From Hyparrhenia diplandra (taxonomy: Eukaryota; Streptophyta; Magnoliopsida; Poales; Poaceae), in NCBI GenBank assembly GCA_015847255.1, contig JADLZK010010194.1, forward strand, positions 248,001 through 312,000: DNA of 64,000 nt. Reading direction: 5' to 3'. Position 1 is the first letter of the stretch. Every line of letters begins with the position of its first letter. The notes below the pieces were generated by a model that had not been told where the DNA came from, did not search any database, and saw only the letters and a list, made by a program, of their open reading frames with translations. The translations under genes and the position numbers were made by a program. Positions 33,660 through 46,460 of the stretch are shown here, one piece after another.

Positions 33660-35556
33660 TAACCGGGACCACATAGCGACCTCTCCTCCCCTCTCCCCTT
33701 TCCGGCGCTCCTCCTAGGGCGACTCGGGGGGGGGGGCAGCGTCGCCGCCGCCCTAGGACCTTCCCCGGCCCCATCTCGGCCGCCGCCATCGCCCCCAAGA
33801 TGCGGCGGCGGCGGCGACCCAGCGTCGCCGGAAAAAGGGCCACGCCCCCATCTCCTCTCCATCCCTCCTCTTTTTCTCTCCCATCCCGCCACCTATCTCC
33901 CCGGCGCCTCCGGTGGCCTCGCCCGGTCGGCGGCGAGATCCGGCCCTGGGGGGCGGATCCGCCCCCTTCGGTGGATTCGCGCGACCGCCCTAGGCGGGTC
34001 GGTCTAGGCGGTCTTCGTCGTGGGCTGCGACGGTTTGCCGCCGGCGCGGCTCGAACTCGCTCCTCCGGCGACCTCGCCGGTCGGGGGGATGCGGGGGCGG
34101 ATCCGGCGTCCCTCACGGTGGATCTCGCGGGTGGGGCTTCGCTTTGGGCGGCGCCGGTCGGCTCCTCGGTGCTCGGCGCTATGGTTCGGTTACATTGTTG
34201 CTCGGCCTCCCCGGCTGGGGCGGCTTCTGGAGCACCTCCCTTCCCTCCGGCGCCATGTCTCCCCAGAAACCTTGGGGGCCGGCGGTGGCAATGGCCGATT
34301 GCGCCGCCGCCGCGTCTTGGTGGAGCGTGTCGTGCTATTGGTGGTGCATCGGCGGCGTCGTGGTGGCGTGGCCGGTGGCGGTGTTCTTGGTTCATGCTTC
34401 TCGCGCCATGGTTGTGTGAGTTGCGGTGGCCAGGTGGCGCACGAGTCTATCATGGTGGCTTGGCCGGTGGCGCCCGCCGCCCCTCGCACCGCACTCTACT
34501 GCGTCCTGCTGCAGCCGCCAACCTCCGTGGCTCATCCGAGGACGAACAGGGGTGAAAATCCTGCCGGGCTTCTATAGCCAGCTGACGACGGTGGCACGCT
34601 GCGTCATCACCTTCCTGAAGTCATCGTCCTTGGTCCGTCGTCGGAGCCCGTTGGGGGCAAACTTCTGGATGAAAATCCCTGGATGCTATCCACAACGATG
34701 TTGGCGTCCGCGGATGTCTGTTCCTTCCTGAAGGCTTCGTTGATGCTCCTGGCTTGCCTCCTTTGTGCCAGGTTTCTGTCTACCGGTGAGCGCTACGTTG
34801 AGCCTTTTCGCACTTCATGCTTCTCATCACCATGGTATGTCTGGTTGGTGTTAGTGGTAGCCGTAGTCGTCTATTTGGGTAGTTGCTCTGCCACGGTTGT
34901 TGTTCATGTAGGTCCTTCTCGCCCGTGGTCTTGTGGGTTGTGGCCCTAAGTGACTCGGAGGAGTATGTTCTTCGTTGCTTGGGCGGATGCTTTGCCGCCG
35001 TTGTGTCTGTAGGTAAGTCCTCCTCGTCCGTGGTCCTGAGGGCATAAGCCTTAGTGAATCGGAGGAGCGTTTGGATTCCGTGGTTCTCCTCGGCCATGGT
35101 CTAGGTGGCTATGGCCTCAGTGACTTGAAGGAGCACTCGGATCCCAAAGTTTGATTCTTCAAGTCTATTTTCGGCAAATGCTTTGTCGCCGAGGTGATTC
35201 TCGTGGACGTTTGCCACCAAGTTCGTTACCCGGCGGATGCTTTGCCGCCGTGGGGGTGCCGGTGGATGCTTTGCCACCGAGGAGTTCTAGCGGATGCTTT
35301 GCCGCTACTGTCATCTACGGTTTCTATCACTGCTGGCGACCAAGGTGTTGAGGTTTATTTTGTATTAGGCTCAGTGTTGGGGTTGTTAGGTGGGGTCCCC
35401 CACCCCTCATATTTCTTGCCTCTCGTTTGTGTCAAGGACTTCGTTGGTAATCTATGGATTATATACGAATCCTTTTGTATCCATTATGTGTAGGTCTATT
35501 GATCATTCTATTCTGCTTAATGAAAAACAGGATATATCCCTGGTCTTGAAAAAAAG
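33660..35556 (+). mobile_element. Non-autonomous LINE/SINE-like retroelement
   Basis: Starts with a GC-rich, pyrimidine-rich 5' region (CTCTCCTCCCCTCTCCCC) like the 5' UTR of grass LINEs. It ends with TGCTTAATGAAAAACAGGAT, a typical LINE-like 3' tail motif, followed by a short A-rich tail at about 35547-35556. No endonuclease or reverse transcriptase is present. The middle is Val/Gly/Ala-biased in several frames because of composition. Target duplications were not resolved. Confidence 0.6.
34905..35320 (+). repeat. Degenerate internal tandem repeats
   Basis: About three diverged units of 75-100 bp built on CCTCGTCCGTGGTC, then GTGA-TCGGAGGAG. They are followed by several copies of GCGGATGCTTTGCCGCCG (34983, 35232, 35265 and 35292 areas). 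Confidence 0.7.
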
Positions 35557-36222
35557 ATTTTGTTCGGAGCATATTTGCATATCTGAATATTCATTTTGCG
35601 ACTTATGATATTTTTTTCCTGAATTTTGATTGATGCGAACTTGTCTAAATCTAGAATCCCAAAATGGTCAAAATTACTTGCATTGTGCAAAATAGGAGAT
35701 ATCGGTCCTTACATTGGCAGAGCCCTGGATTTAACCAGAATGCCAGGTTCATTATTTTAGAGCACTCATTCATTTTCCAATATTTGCTATACAGGTCTTA
35801 GCCCTTAACCGACGATTGTGATCTGGAATGGCAGGCTCATTCATGTAATTAGTTAATGGTGGATATCCAAGTATCCAACCAATGTTCTGATTTTTTGTTG
35901 AAAGCATTTTTGCATGTATTTTTTATTTCTGCTGGTTTTGTATATTTCTCGAACACTGTGTTAGAATGTTTTATTTAAAATTAAATTGCTATCGGTGTTG
36001 TTCATATTTCCTGTGAACACCGTTACTAGTACTTTTTTCAAGCACAGAACGAAACGCAATATTTTGCAGGGTCAAAACCCGTCTGCCTCAAAAAGCATAC
36101 TCCAACACCAACCATCACTTGGAGCTAAGAGGGAGCTGTCTGCAGCTCTGCGTTATCATCTCCAACCATCAGAAAATCTGATCGGTTCCTACCTTGAAAC
36201 GCCTTTGCTCGATGACACACAA

Positions 36223-36521
36223 TGTCAGCAGACCCCATCCTGGGCTTCCACTGTCTACATCCAGGAACAAGAGGAAGACAAAGAGAAGTGTCAAGTTGGC
36301 TGTGCCTGAATGGGCTTGTAACGCTTGCGTGCTTAAGGCCCAAGCCGAGTGAGTCGAGGGAAATATAAAGAGAGGAGCATGAGAGAGATAGGGCAAGAAA
36401 TCCCCAAACACTTTACTTGTAATTTCAAATTCCTGCAATAGAACTCGTCGTCGTCGTCGTAGTTGACGCCGGCGAACTCGTTATCTGTTCTTGTTCCCGT
36501 TTAGCTGCTCGGCAGCTAACA
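36223..36521 (+). repeat. 5' LTR
   Basis: 299 bp, contains a (CGT)n run near 36447-36461. Its sequence upstream of that run ('AAATATAAAGAGAGGAGC') may serve as the TATA region. Confidence 0.95.
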
Positions 36522-36603
36522 CTGGTATCAGCTCCGTCGATCCAGCCGCCCGCTGGATCCTCTTCCTCATCCCCACTTCACCCGGCGGCAGCGGGCGTGT
36601 GGT

Positions 36604-38545
36604 GTGATGGAGCCCAACATGAAGTCGATGTTCGACGAGATTATCCAGCGCCTCGACAACATCGAGTCCAAGTGGGATTCGTCGCTCGCAGTGGAGACTG
36701 CGGCACGCGAGAGCCTCGCCGCCGACGTCAATCGCCGCCTCGACACCTGCGAGTCCGGATCTGCTGCGGCCTTGGGCGTCCTCAGCAGGGTCACGGCTCG
36801 AGAGCTGAGCCGGAGTGGAGGCGGGCCGCCGCCTATCTCGCTCGGAAGGCGTGGCGGCTTCCCTCCCGTCCACCCTCCCGCGGATCTCCGCTCGAGCGTG
36901 ATTTGGCCATGGATGGCCCTCGCCGCCTTCGGTTGGTGGAGGGCGCGCCTCCCACGCCCAGGCGGCGGCGAGCACCACCGCTGGTCCCAGGGGCTCGACG
37001 AGCGCGTCCGGACCATGGAGAGCAAGGTCGACGATCTCGAGCTGATCCGCCTCTCCGAGATGCGCGATGAGCATGACGACCGCATTGACGCGCTCGAGGC
37101 GTAGCCGGGATGCTCGGCGATTGGCGCCCGGTGGAAGCGGCAATCCACGGCGTGCGCCGCGACTTCAGCCTCTACTTCGCCACGAACCTCCGGGCGCCCT
37201 CCCACCTCGTTCGTTCCCTCGCCGTCGGCGCCGGGGAGCTGCCGCCGACGAGATGGATGGCGCGCCCCGCCCACAGCGGGCGCGGCGGCGTCACCATCGC
37301 GGCATCGCCGCCGAGCACATCGCCGGCCGGCGCGCGCACAACGCCCAACGGGCACTGGCGTTGCCAGGGTGCGGGTCGGTCACGACCATCACCCCACCCC
37401 CCCCGTAGTTCGGCACATTCCATCCCCTCCCTCTTCCTCCGTTCGGGGAATCAATCCTCCACATCTCGGTCCAATCCAATACCATCACCCACCAGTGCCC
37501 GATCCCCCACCAATGAACCACCAGCCACTTCCACTTCCTAACTCCCACATTCCACCGCCTCCTAATCCTCCTTACTTACCACCCCCAATCCCTCCCAACC
37601 CTTACCACCAATCTTCCCCAAATCATTCCCAGTTCATGAGCTCCATTCCACCCCCACCACCTGTTCACCAAAATGTCCACCTCACCCATTCCAATCACCA
37701 CCTAGGCCAACTACCTAAGCTTCAGTTCCCCTCATTCGATGGTGAGAATCCAAAACTCTGGCTAACTCGTGCTACCACCCACTTCAATATGTACTCCGTT
37801 CACCCTTCGGTTTGGATCCCCATTGCCACCCACCATTTCACCAATGCAGCCGCTCGCTGGTTGCAGTCTGTCGAACGCCAAATTCAACACCTATCCTAGG
37901 AGAGTTTCTTTGCCCTCCTGCTCGAACGATTCAGTCGCGATCAGCACGAGTTATTGCTTCGTCAGATGTTCCACATCAAAATGACTTCTACATCTCTGAC
38001 TACGTCGAGCGTTATACTACACTGGTGGAACAGCTCGCTCCCTACCAACCATATCCCGATTCCCTGTCCCAAACCCAGCGATTTATCGATGGGCTTCATG
38101 ATGATATTCGTTCAGTCCTTCTGGTTGCTCGTCCATCGAATTTGGATACTGCGTGTACCCTTGCTTTGCTTCAGTAGGAGGCGCTGAACCAAGGAACGCG
38201 CAAGGATTTTCGAGCTCCAGAGTCGTCAAGCTTGCTGCGGCAGGGTGGTCAACGCCCTGCTTTGGCGCTGCCTCCCCCGCGCCGTACCCCTGCTGCTGCT
38301 GATCCAGTTGAAGACAGGCGGCAAGCTCCTCGCGCACCGAACATCGACGCCAAATTGTCTACTCTGCGCGACTACCGTCGAGCTCGTGGCCTTTGCGTAC
38401 GCAGTGGTGACAAGTGGGTTCAAGGCCATCGGTGTGCTCCGGTTCCTCAAATTCATGCACTACAAGAGCTTTGGCAAATCTGTGAAGGGGCATTGGGTGA
38501 ACCTGAAGAACCAATTGTGGCAGCCCCTGTTCAGCAACCAGTTTA
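36604..38545 (+). pseudogene. Gag region (broken)
   Basis: The N-terminus encodes a coiled-coil-like segment (MKSMFDEIIQRLDNIESKW). A Pro/His-rich linker follows, then the capsid motif LPKLQFPSFDGENPKLWL with a stop after RQIQHLS, and then YVERYTTLVEQL in another frame. A degenerate zinc knuckle (GLCVRSGDKWVQGHRC) near 38390 retains the Cys and His spacing only in part. Confidence 0.85.
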
Positions 38546-38555
38546 GGAGGAACAA

Positions 38556-39860
38556 GTGTTTATGATGGTCTCTGCGGCTGCAGCTACTGGTAATTCTTCT
38601 TTCAAAATCCTGCAGTTACATGGCACTCTTCTGGGGCGTTCAGTTACCATTCTTATTGACTCCGGCAGTAGTCACTCCTTTCTGAATTCTGCAATTGCTG
38701 TTGGGTTGCCCAATGTGACTGAGTTGGCCCTCCCACTATCTGTCCGAGTTGCTGAAGGCTCCACTTTGGACTGCTCTACTGAGATTCAGTCGGCAGAATG
38801 GATTGTGCAGGGAAACATCTTCCACTCCACACTTCGTATCATTGAGTTGGGCACTTATGATGTGATTTTCGGTATGGACTGGCTTGAGGCCTTCTCCCCA
38901 ATGCAAGTTGATTGGCGCCAAAAGTGGGTGCGTATTCCTTATGGTTCTTCCAATGTGCTGTTGCAAGGCCTGTTGTCGGATTCTACGGTCAACTGTTTTT
39001 TTTTGTGTCGATTTCGTCTCACTGGCGACAATGAACAAACTGATATTCCACCTCAAATCCAGCAGATGCTTGAGGAGTTTGCAGACCTGTTTGAGCCACC
39101 AAGTGATTTGCCTCCACGACGTGCTTGTGATCACCACATTCCCTTGCTTCCTGGTGCTCAACCGGTAGCTGTTCGTCAGTATCGCTACAAGCCAGCAATG
39201 AAAGATGAAATCGAGTGGCAAGTTTTAGAGTTGCTGCAGTCTGGCATGGTTAGACCCAGCACCAGTCCTTTTTCTTCACCTCTGCTCCTTGTCAAGAAGA
39301 AGGACAGCTCCTGGAGGATGTGTGTGGATTACCGGATGCTAAATGCTATTACTGTGAAGAGTAAATTCCCTATCCCGTAGTGGATGAACTTCTTGATGAG
39401 CTGTCGCATGCCCGCTGGTTTTCTTGTTTGGATTTGCGCTCGGCTTCAATCAAATCCGGTTAGCCCCGGCGAAGAATACAAGACTGCTTTTCAGACTCAC
39501 TGGGGCCAATTTGAATACACCGTTATGTCGTTTGGTCTCACGGGTGCTCCGAATTCATTTCAAGGGGCCATGAACAGCACCCTTTATTCTCTTCTCCGCA
39601 AGTGTGCGCTTGTTTTCTTTGATGACATCCTCATATACAGCCGCACTTTCGAAGAGCATCTACAGCACTTGCATCAAGTGTTCAGCCTCCTCTCCAGAGA
39701 TGCCTGGAAGATCAAGTTTTCCAAGTGTCGTTTCGCCAAACAGTCCATCTCATACCTTGGGCATGTTGTCAGTCATGAAGGAGTTTCTACTGATCCTAGC
39801 AAAATTGATTCTATTAAGCATTGGCCTACTCCATAGAATGTTAAGGAGCTTCGCAGCTTT
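38556..39860 (+). pseudogene. Protease and reverse transcriptase (broken)
   Basis: One 274-codon frame carries the protease active site LIDSGSSHSFLN and the start of RT (MVRPSTSPFSSPLLLVKKKD, then WRMCVDYRMLNAITVKSKFP). A one-base loss near 39379 breaks it. RT continues with MSFGLTGAPNSFQ and the catalytic-site segment VFFDDILIYS, ending at a TAG in a position that normally encodes Gln. Confidence 0.92.
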
Positions 39861-40694
39861 TTGGGCCTTGCCGGCTATTACCGAAAATTTGTCCAGAATT
39901 TTGCTTCTCTGGCTCGACCCTTGTCTGACTTGCTCAAGAAGGGTACATTATTTGTCTGGACTTCTATCCACGTTGAGGCTTTCGAAGCTCTTAAGCAGGC
40001 ATTGGTTTCGGCCCCGGTCCTTGCTCTTCTAGATTTTTCCAAGCAGTTTCAGATTCAAACTGATGCAAGTGATTCGGGAGTTGGTGCAGTCCTCCTTCAA
40101 GATGGTCATCCGCTAGCATATGTCAGCAAGGCGCTGGGTCCACGTACTAAGTTGCTTTCCACTTATGTGAAGGAGTTCCTCGCCATCCTAGTGGCTGTTG
40201 AGCAGTGGCGGTCCTACCTTCAGCATGCTGAATTTGCAATATTCTCTGATCAGCGGAGCCTCATGCATATGACTGAACAACGATTGAATACACCGTGGCA
40301 GCTTAAGATGCAACATAAATTGGCTGGTCTGCAGTATAAGATCATCTACAAGCCAGGTAACTCCAATGCCGCAGCTGATGCCCTGTCCCGCCACCCCAAT
40401 CCTCCTGCCCAATTGCAGGCTGTTTCAACAGCTCTTCCTACTTGGCTCTCTGATGTTGTAGCTGGCTATGATGAGGATTCTGAATCACAGTCTCTGTTGC
40501 AAGAGTTGGCAGTTAACCCAGATAGTCGCCCACCTTTCACTTTGCTGAATGGGGTTTTGTGGTATCATGGTCGCATTTGGATTGGTTCTAATGTTGCATT
40601 ACAACAGCGCATCATCTCTGCACTTCATGATAGTGCCTTAGGAGGCCATTCCGGTTTTCCTATGACATACAGCAGAATGAAGAAAACTGTTTAA
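39861..40694 (+). pseudogene. RT connection and RNase H (277-codon open frame)
   Basis: Begins GLAGYYRKFVQNFASL and includes the RNase H motifs TDASDSGVGAVL, KEFLAIL and SDQRSLMHM, and the tether KPGNSNAAADALSRHPN. It is the longest unbroken coding block in the element, but it is only a domain of the former polyprotein. Confidence 0.92.
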
Positions 40695-40704
40695 CTGGCG
40701 TGGT

Positions 40705-41879
40705 ATGAAGCGAGCTGTCAAGGAGTTTGTAGCTTCATGTACCATCCGCGGGCTAAACCGCACCGGGTTAAGTACCACGGTCTCCCCGTCCCCCTTGCCC
40801 GTGCCACAGCAAGCTTGGGAAGTTATTACCATGGATTTCATTAATGGTTTGCCTACCTCTGGTTACTCTAACTGCATCATGGTCATAGTTGACAAGTTCA
40901 GCAAATACTCTCATTTCATCCCTTTGCATCACCCCTTCACGGCTCAGAAGGTTGCCCAGGTCTTTCTTGATTCTATCTTCAAGCTCCATGGTTTACCACA
41001 ATACATAGTGTCTGATCGTGACCCTATCTTCTCAAGCAATTTCTGGTCCGAATTGTTTGGTTTGCTGCAAGTCAACCTGTCTATGAGCTCAGCTTACCAT
41101 CCGAATCGGACGGCAACCGAAAGCCAGAAATCGGTGTCTTGAGACATATTTGCGCTATTTTGTGCACTCTGCCCCCGCCAATGGATCAAGTGGCTCTCCT
41201 TGGCCGAGTATTGGTACAATACTTGTGAGCATTCAGCACTGGGCACGACTCCGTTCGAGGTACTGTATGGCCATCCTCCCCGTTAGTTCGGTATTACTGA
41301 TGCTTCTGCTTTACCTGTGTCGGATGCGGCGACCATGCTCCTGGAGCGAGAAACCATGCGTGCCGCTGTTCGTCAGCATCTCTTGAGGGCCCGTCAGCGC
41401 ATGAAGAATCAAGTAGACAAGAATCGCTCTGAACGCTCGTTCCAAGTGGGTGAGTCGGTCTTCCTCAAGCTCCAGCCATATGTGCAGTCCTCATTGGCGT
41501 CGCGCTCCCACTAGAAACTATGTTTCAAGTACTTTGGTCCCTTCAAAATACTGGCTAAGATTGGTTCGGTTGCCTACAAGCTCCAGCTGCCGGATTCATC
41601 TATGATCCACCCCGTCTTTCATGTTTCTCTGTTGAAAGCAGCTCCCCCATCTTCAGCTCCCATTCAAGCTTCTCTGCCAGCCAGTGATGATATGCTCCAG
41701 TTTCCTGAGCGCGTCCTCAAGACTCGGCTTCATCATCGTGGTACGTCTTCTATGCCACAGGTATTGATCAAGTGGTCTGGATTGGATGATGATCTCACCA
41801 CATGGGATGATACTGAGGCTCTCCAGCAGCGTTTTCCTGGTGCTCCGGCCTGGGGACATGCCGGCACTCAGGAGGGGGA
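40705..41879 (+). pseudogene. Integrase and chromodomain (broken)
   Basis: The integrase core reads WEVITMDFINGLPTSG, IVDKFSKYSHFIPL, YIVSDRDPIFSS and SSAYHPNRTATE. The frame shifts after about 41140 and resumes with the GPY-like segment (FKYFGPFKILAKIGSVAYKL in mixed frames) and HPVFHVSLLKAA. A chromodomain-type VLIKWSGLDDDLTTWDDTEA ends just before the polypurine tract. Confidence 0.9.
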
Positions 41880-42179
41880 TGTCGCCAGACCCCATCCCGG
41901 GCTTCCCACTGTCTACATCCGGGAACAAGAGGAAGACAAAGAGAAGTGTCAAGTTGGCTGGGCCTGAATGGGCTTGTAATGCTTGCGTGCTTAAGGCCCA
42001 AGCCGAGTGAGTCGAGGGAAATATAAAGAGAGGAGCATGAGAGAGATAGGGCAAGAAATCCCCAAACACTTTACTTGTAATTTCAAATTCCTGCAATAGA
42101 ACTCGTCGTCGTCGTCGTAGTTGATGCTGGCGAACTCGTTATCTGTTCTTGTTCCCGTTTAGCTGCTCGGCAGCTAACA
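41880..42179 (+). repeat. 3' LTR
   Basis: 300-bp partner of the left LTR; identical apart from about eight substitutions and one base in a C run, by eye. Confidence 0.95.
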
Positions 42180-42232
42180 CACAACGGCTTGTCATCAGCT
42201 TGACTGATTATTTCTACAGTTTGTTCGTTTAG

Positions 42233-43903
42233 CCATGACGTGACAGAGCCTGGTGGGCTGTTCATGAGTTCTTTGTCTATATTATTATCTTGCACGAAAC
42301 ATCTACTGTTTTATCTCAACCAACCAGTTGTCATGGCAGCCTCCTCTTCTTCATAGCCATTCAGGTGGCTGCTTTTCCGCCACCGCCACATCGCGCCGCT
42401 TCATTGAGGGGAGAATCGTCGGAGATGCATGGAAGCAGAGGAGAGGAAGCAACGGGAGCAACTCAACGATGGCGAAGCGGAGGAACATGACAATAGCAGT
42501 GATACTGGCCACGAACACCAAGACAACAACTGCTCCAAGTCCAAGCTAAAGAAATTCCTTCACCTCTTCCCACATTGAGGATAATGATCCCCAACCCCGA
42601 GAAGCATGAGGTTTAGAATCGAAAGGAGATCGTGGAGGAGGATGCGGTAGTGCGTGCCGTCTCCTCCACCTTAAGCTGGGTACTACGATGAGGCCTCTCA
42701 TTGGTCCAGCGGCGGTGTGGTCGTGGGTGAAGACAATTAACAACAGCAACGACCCGCCATTCCTTTAGGAACAAGTGTAGATGCACGGTGACGCTTGCTG
42801 GCCTGATCGCCATCATTTTGGCTAGATATATGGACCACAAAGATTGCTGGAGCTCACTTGGAAGAACCATGAGCGGTGATAGTCAAGAACGCTGGAGCTC
42901 CACAGAAAATAGAAAACCCCATAGTTTGTTTTTCCTTTTGTTTTGATGAAAAGAATACCTATACATGTGAATGACAGAGCGCATAGAAATCACAACAGTC
43001 AATCCTCCCATGCGCGCAGTTAGGTGAGTTTGTGTGTGTTACAATCAGTTTGGTAGCTATACACACATCAAAATTATTCTCCTCGACAGTGAAAGAAGCT
43101 CCTACGAAGTGCATGAAAATATCTATCCACACCAATTTCCAACTCACACAACTTGCACTGTTGCACGTACTAGTCAAGGACAGACGACAGATCAAGCTAA
43201 GAAAGATATTTCCAACGGCGATCGAGAGAGATATCGATGCACATCAGCACATGCCAACTCAAGATATTTTCAGCTACTGCTTCCCTTTCCTACGCTTACA
43301 GCCTTACACTGGTGGGACGCTGCTGGTTAGTGAGCTAGCTCTGTCGCCGCCGGGGACCAGGAGATGGAGAGCGAGCCTTCAGGGGTTACAAGGATGAGAA
43401 AAATCGTCAGGATTAAAAGACTCAATTGTGTGGATAAGAACAGGCAAGATATTTGTAGACCGTAGACCGTGCACTTCTGTACTTGCAAAGACGAGAAAAA
43501 CCTCACACTACTGTACTCTGTTGTTGACTGTGCACTACTGTTGTTGACTGTGCATCATAATGCGACAATGTGGCTTCTGTACCTTCTTTGTTAAGAAAAA
43601 GAGTTGGGTAGGTTGGCGTTTACCTGTGGATCAGGATGATTTGAATATGCTAGATTCATTACTATAGAAATGTTTTATCATATTTGTGTATATGGATATG
43701 CATACTTCAAAAATATCATCATGTTACACAACAAGCCACCATGAGCTTGTTAGGACCCACTCGTCCTTATCCGTCTCAGGACATATAATCTAACATACAT
43801 ACATTAGGATGGACATGAGACTATGAGTAAATTCAGATAAATCCTTAATTTTTAGATTTTTTCTGCCAAGAGAAGGGGACTAACATTAAATCTTAGCATA
43901 ATA
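42233..43903. other. Unassigned DNA with a decayed coding-like patch
   Basis: At 42330-42560 the plus strand reads as acidic/basic low-complexity protein (ERKQREQLNDGEAEEHDNSS) interrupted by stops, and 42560-42900 is similar in style. I could not place it in a family. The rest is AT-rich and featureless to me. Confidence 0.35.
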
Positions 43904-44027
43904 TTCCCTTTGTTCCAATTGTAAGTCGTTTTTTTTTACTTTTTAGTTCATTCATTTAGTTATGTGTGTGATACAATAATGGATGAACCAAAAATTCAAA
44001 ACAACTTATAATTTGGAACAGATAGAG
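43904..44027. mobile_element. Stowaway-like MITE, about 124 bp
   Basis: TTCCCTTTGTTCCAATTGTAAG at the left and CTTATAATTTGGAACAGATAGAG at the right are inverted versions of the Stowaway terminus, with TA at each flank. The interior is palindromic. Confidence 0.75.
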
Positions 44028-45259
44028 TACATCCTTAAATTACACATTAAAAAATATTAAAACAAAATAATGATATTTTATCCAATTTTTCCATCTTCTT
44101 CCCCAATGGCATCCCTTAGCTAGAACGCCTGAGCAAATTCAATGACCAACCCCAAAACATTAGACATGCCACAAGATCCAAAATTTCAATTCACAAAAAA
44201 AAAAAAAGATCCAGATTTTCAGAACTAGTCCAAAACGTATATGAATCACTGAAAAAATAACGACAATTACATCGATGATATGTCATATGCTACAGATTCA
44301 TCACCTTGAGTCCTTGGATTCCTCTCCGCGACCATTGACGTTGAGGTCGATGTCCCAGAGTTGTTGGCCTCATAGGAGGCTCTTAGAAGCACCCCTCACC
44401 TAAGCACCCCTCCCTTTGCAGATAAATGCCACAAATTGGCCGGCTGTCAATGAAATCGATGCCTACAACATGATCTTGTCATCGCAATCATTGAAGTCAT
44501 CGCAAAAACCCAATCCCGGTCGAAAATCATCTGATTTCACCAAAAGATTTATTTGGACTGAACCTTAAACAAACTGGAACCAAACTACTGGAAGAGAGAG
44601 GCCCCTCTCCTTCTTACCTTTGACAGATGCACTAGAGAGAAGAGAAAGAGAGGGGCCCTAGATTGAGGAGTGATGACGCCAAGCACCTAGAAGCTAGGGC
44701 AGCGGTGGTGTTTTCCTATAGACCCTAGGGGGTGGCAATGTATTCATTCACAGTCACTGCCATGGTCAGATGAACCCTTTCATGGCTGGGAGGGCTGCAT
44801 GACTCATCCGTGTGGCCGGATCATTCATTGTGAGAGAAAAACACCATAACATGCCCGATAAGCCGAGCTGATAAGTTCAAGCGAATAGGATGATGAAGTC
44901 GAGAAGATAAGTTTGTTGTGTGCTGCCAACACAGCAATGCGTGTGTGAATAGATCATTTTCGATCTCTCTCCAAATGATCACTCGTTATATCCCCATCTC
45001 TGGTTGAGTATTAGATTCAACTTCAGATTATGATAGAGAGTGGAAGAAATATCTCAAGAAATTCTGTGCTAATAATAAAAGACACTTAGCCTGCCGTGAT
45101 TACAAAATCATGTCAAGTTCTCAAGTCAAACTGTAGTATAAGCTATGTAGCTGTTCCCTTCATGTAGGAGGAACAGAATTAGGTGCGATCTCGGCTACAA
45201 TCAGGTCAAGTTAATACTGCATTTTTTTCTTCTCATGGTGCTATACAGTACAGGAAAGA
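44028..45259. other. Unassigned intergenic DNA
   Basis: A/T-rich with a short GC patch at 44280-44420. No coding signal, RNA gene or element borders were recognised. Confidence 0.4.
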
Positions 45260-45911
45260 GCGATCTTATGGGGCATGATCATAACCATGAATCCTCCCAA
45301 ATAGCACTTGAGACCTGTCATCTAGATCAAACTTTCCCAATGTGAGAAACTTCAACTTGACCATCATCATAAGGCCAGCCCAAAATTGAGAATCTCTAGA
45401 CTTGTGATGAACCTGTGCCAAGCTTTTATTTCTTATGTATTTATTTCTAAGCAATTGCTACCAAGTCACGTCTATATTTATTAAATTAAACAACCATTTG
45501 GTAAGGAAACAATTATTGTGAGTTTCTAGATTTAAGACTCCCAACCCTCCTTGGTCTCTCAGTGTGCAAGCTACCTCCCAATTAGTTCATCTATATTTTT
45601 TCTTGCCAAAAGAATTGTGACTGTAATAATCTAATTTCTTCAAAATCCCTCTCGGGACTTTAGAAAAGGATAACATAAACATTAGGAGACTACTTAAGAT
45701 CGAGTGGATTAGAAGAAGTCTTTTTCCCTACTGACAACATCGTGCCCCTCTAACAATTGAGTCGCTTTTTGAAACCTTTCCTCAACATGTTTTCAATCCT
45801 TATTCAATAGTTTTCTATGGTGCATAGGAACTACTTAGGTATATGAACAAGAAAGATCCTACATTGCATCCAAAAATTTGTGTATGCTCAAGTTGATTGG
45901 CTTTGCCGCCC
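45260..45911 (-). pseudogene. LINE ORF2, C-terminal part (copy 1)
   Basis: Read from 45911 downward the minus strand gives PMHHRKLLNKD (RT thumb region), FFWQ, then TNWEVACTLRDQGGLGVLNL, and finally NKSLAQVHHKSRDSQFWAGL with a zf-RVT-like tail to DDRSQVLFGRIHGY. These are conserved blocks of plant L1-type LINE ORF2. Stops and shifts are frequent. The 5' side is cut off by the CACTA insertion at 45933. Confidence 0.88.
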
Positions 45912-45932
45912 CATAGTAGGACAATTCACTTT

Positions 45933-46460
45933 CACTACTACGTAATTGTCCATCACCGCCGGCTCCAACCCCCTTCACCTTTGAAAACCGAATCGCAGAA
46001 CCATAGCGGTAGTGATGTGGGGTTGAAACACTACCGGGTCAAAACACCGGCGGTGATGCGAGGAGAGACTGCCGGTTTGATATCAACCGGGCAATAAGTC
46101 ACCAACACCGTCGGGTGTTCCACGCACTGGCAAAGATTTTTGATCCAAGCAATGCAAAGTTCGAAGTCACCGCAGAGTTGATATTGGGAGCACCGTCGGG
46201 CTTTAACGAACCGACAGAATGTGGGGATAACACTATCGGGTTAGACTGAGCCGACAAAGGTATCGAAGAGCTAACAATGGCGGCTTACTTTGAACCCGTC
46301 AGGAACTTTACGTGAACACCGTCGGGCTGATTTCAACCCTCGGCGTTATTAGAGTGAAGACTATCGGTTGGTTAGTGCACCCGACGGTGATGTTTCGTCA
46401 TCGATGACGGTTTGTAATTCAAAACCGATAGTGTTTGGTGTAGTTACACTACCGGTTTGT
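45933..46460. repeat. Left subterminal repeat array
   Basis: More than ten variants of ACTACCGG, ACCGTCGGG and CACCGCCGG in both orientations, the usual binding-site array of CACTA transposases. Confidence 0.85.

Larger units (their letters stand above)
36223..42179 (+). mobile_element. Ty3/gypsy chromovirus, 5.96 kb, young
   Basis: LTRs of 299 and 300 bp (36223-36521 and 41880-42179) begin TGTC and end TAACA. The exact 5-bp duplication CACAA flanks them (36218-36222 and 42180-42184). The primer-binding site TGGTATCAG starts at 36523 and the polypurine tract AGGAGGGGGA precedes the right LTR. The gene order gag, protease, RT, RNase H, integrase, chromodomain identifies a chromovirus. Coding frames contain a few stops, mostly explained by C-to-T changes at CAG codons, and a few single-base deletions. 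LTR differences are few and mostly transitions, so the insertion is recent. Confidence 0.95.
36070..42232 (+). pseudogene. Exon-like reading frame split by an LTR element
   Basis: After a TTTTGCAG acceptor, 51 codons (36070-36222) read ...AKRELSAALRYHLQPSENL... up to the target duplication. Removing the retrotransposon and one copy of CACAA continues the same frame for 15 codons to a TAG at 42230-42232. The predicted C-terminus is hydrophobic (TDYFYSLFV). I do not recognise the protein and found no certain upstream exon, because 31.6-35.6 kb is mostly transposon. It may be a real last exon now destroyed, or a chance frame. Confidence 0.45.

Noticed and set aside
33502..34395. 297-codon minus-strand frame and 251-codon plus-strand frame at 33.5-34.5 kb
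   Set aside because: Both lie in the GC-rich 5' part of a retroelement and partly in the foldback arm. Composition explains them and no domain is visible.
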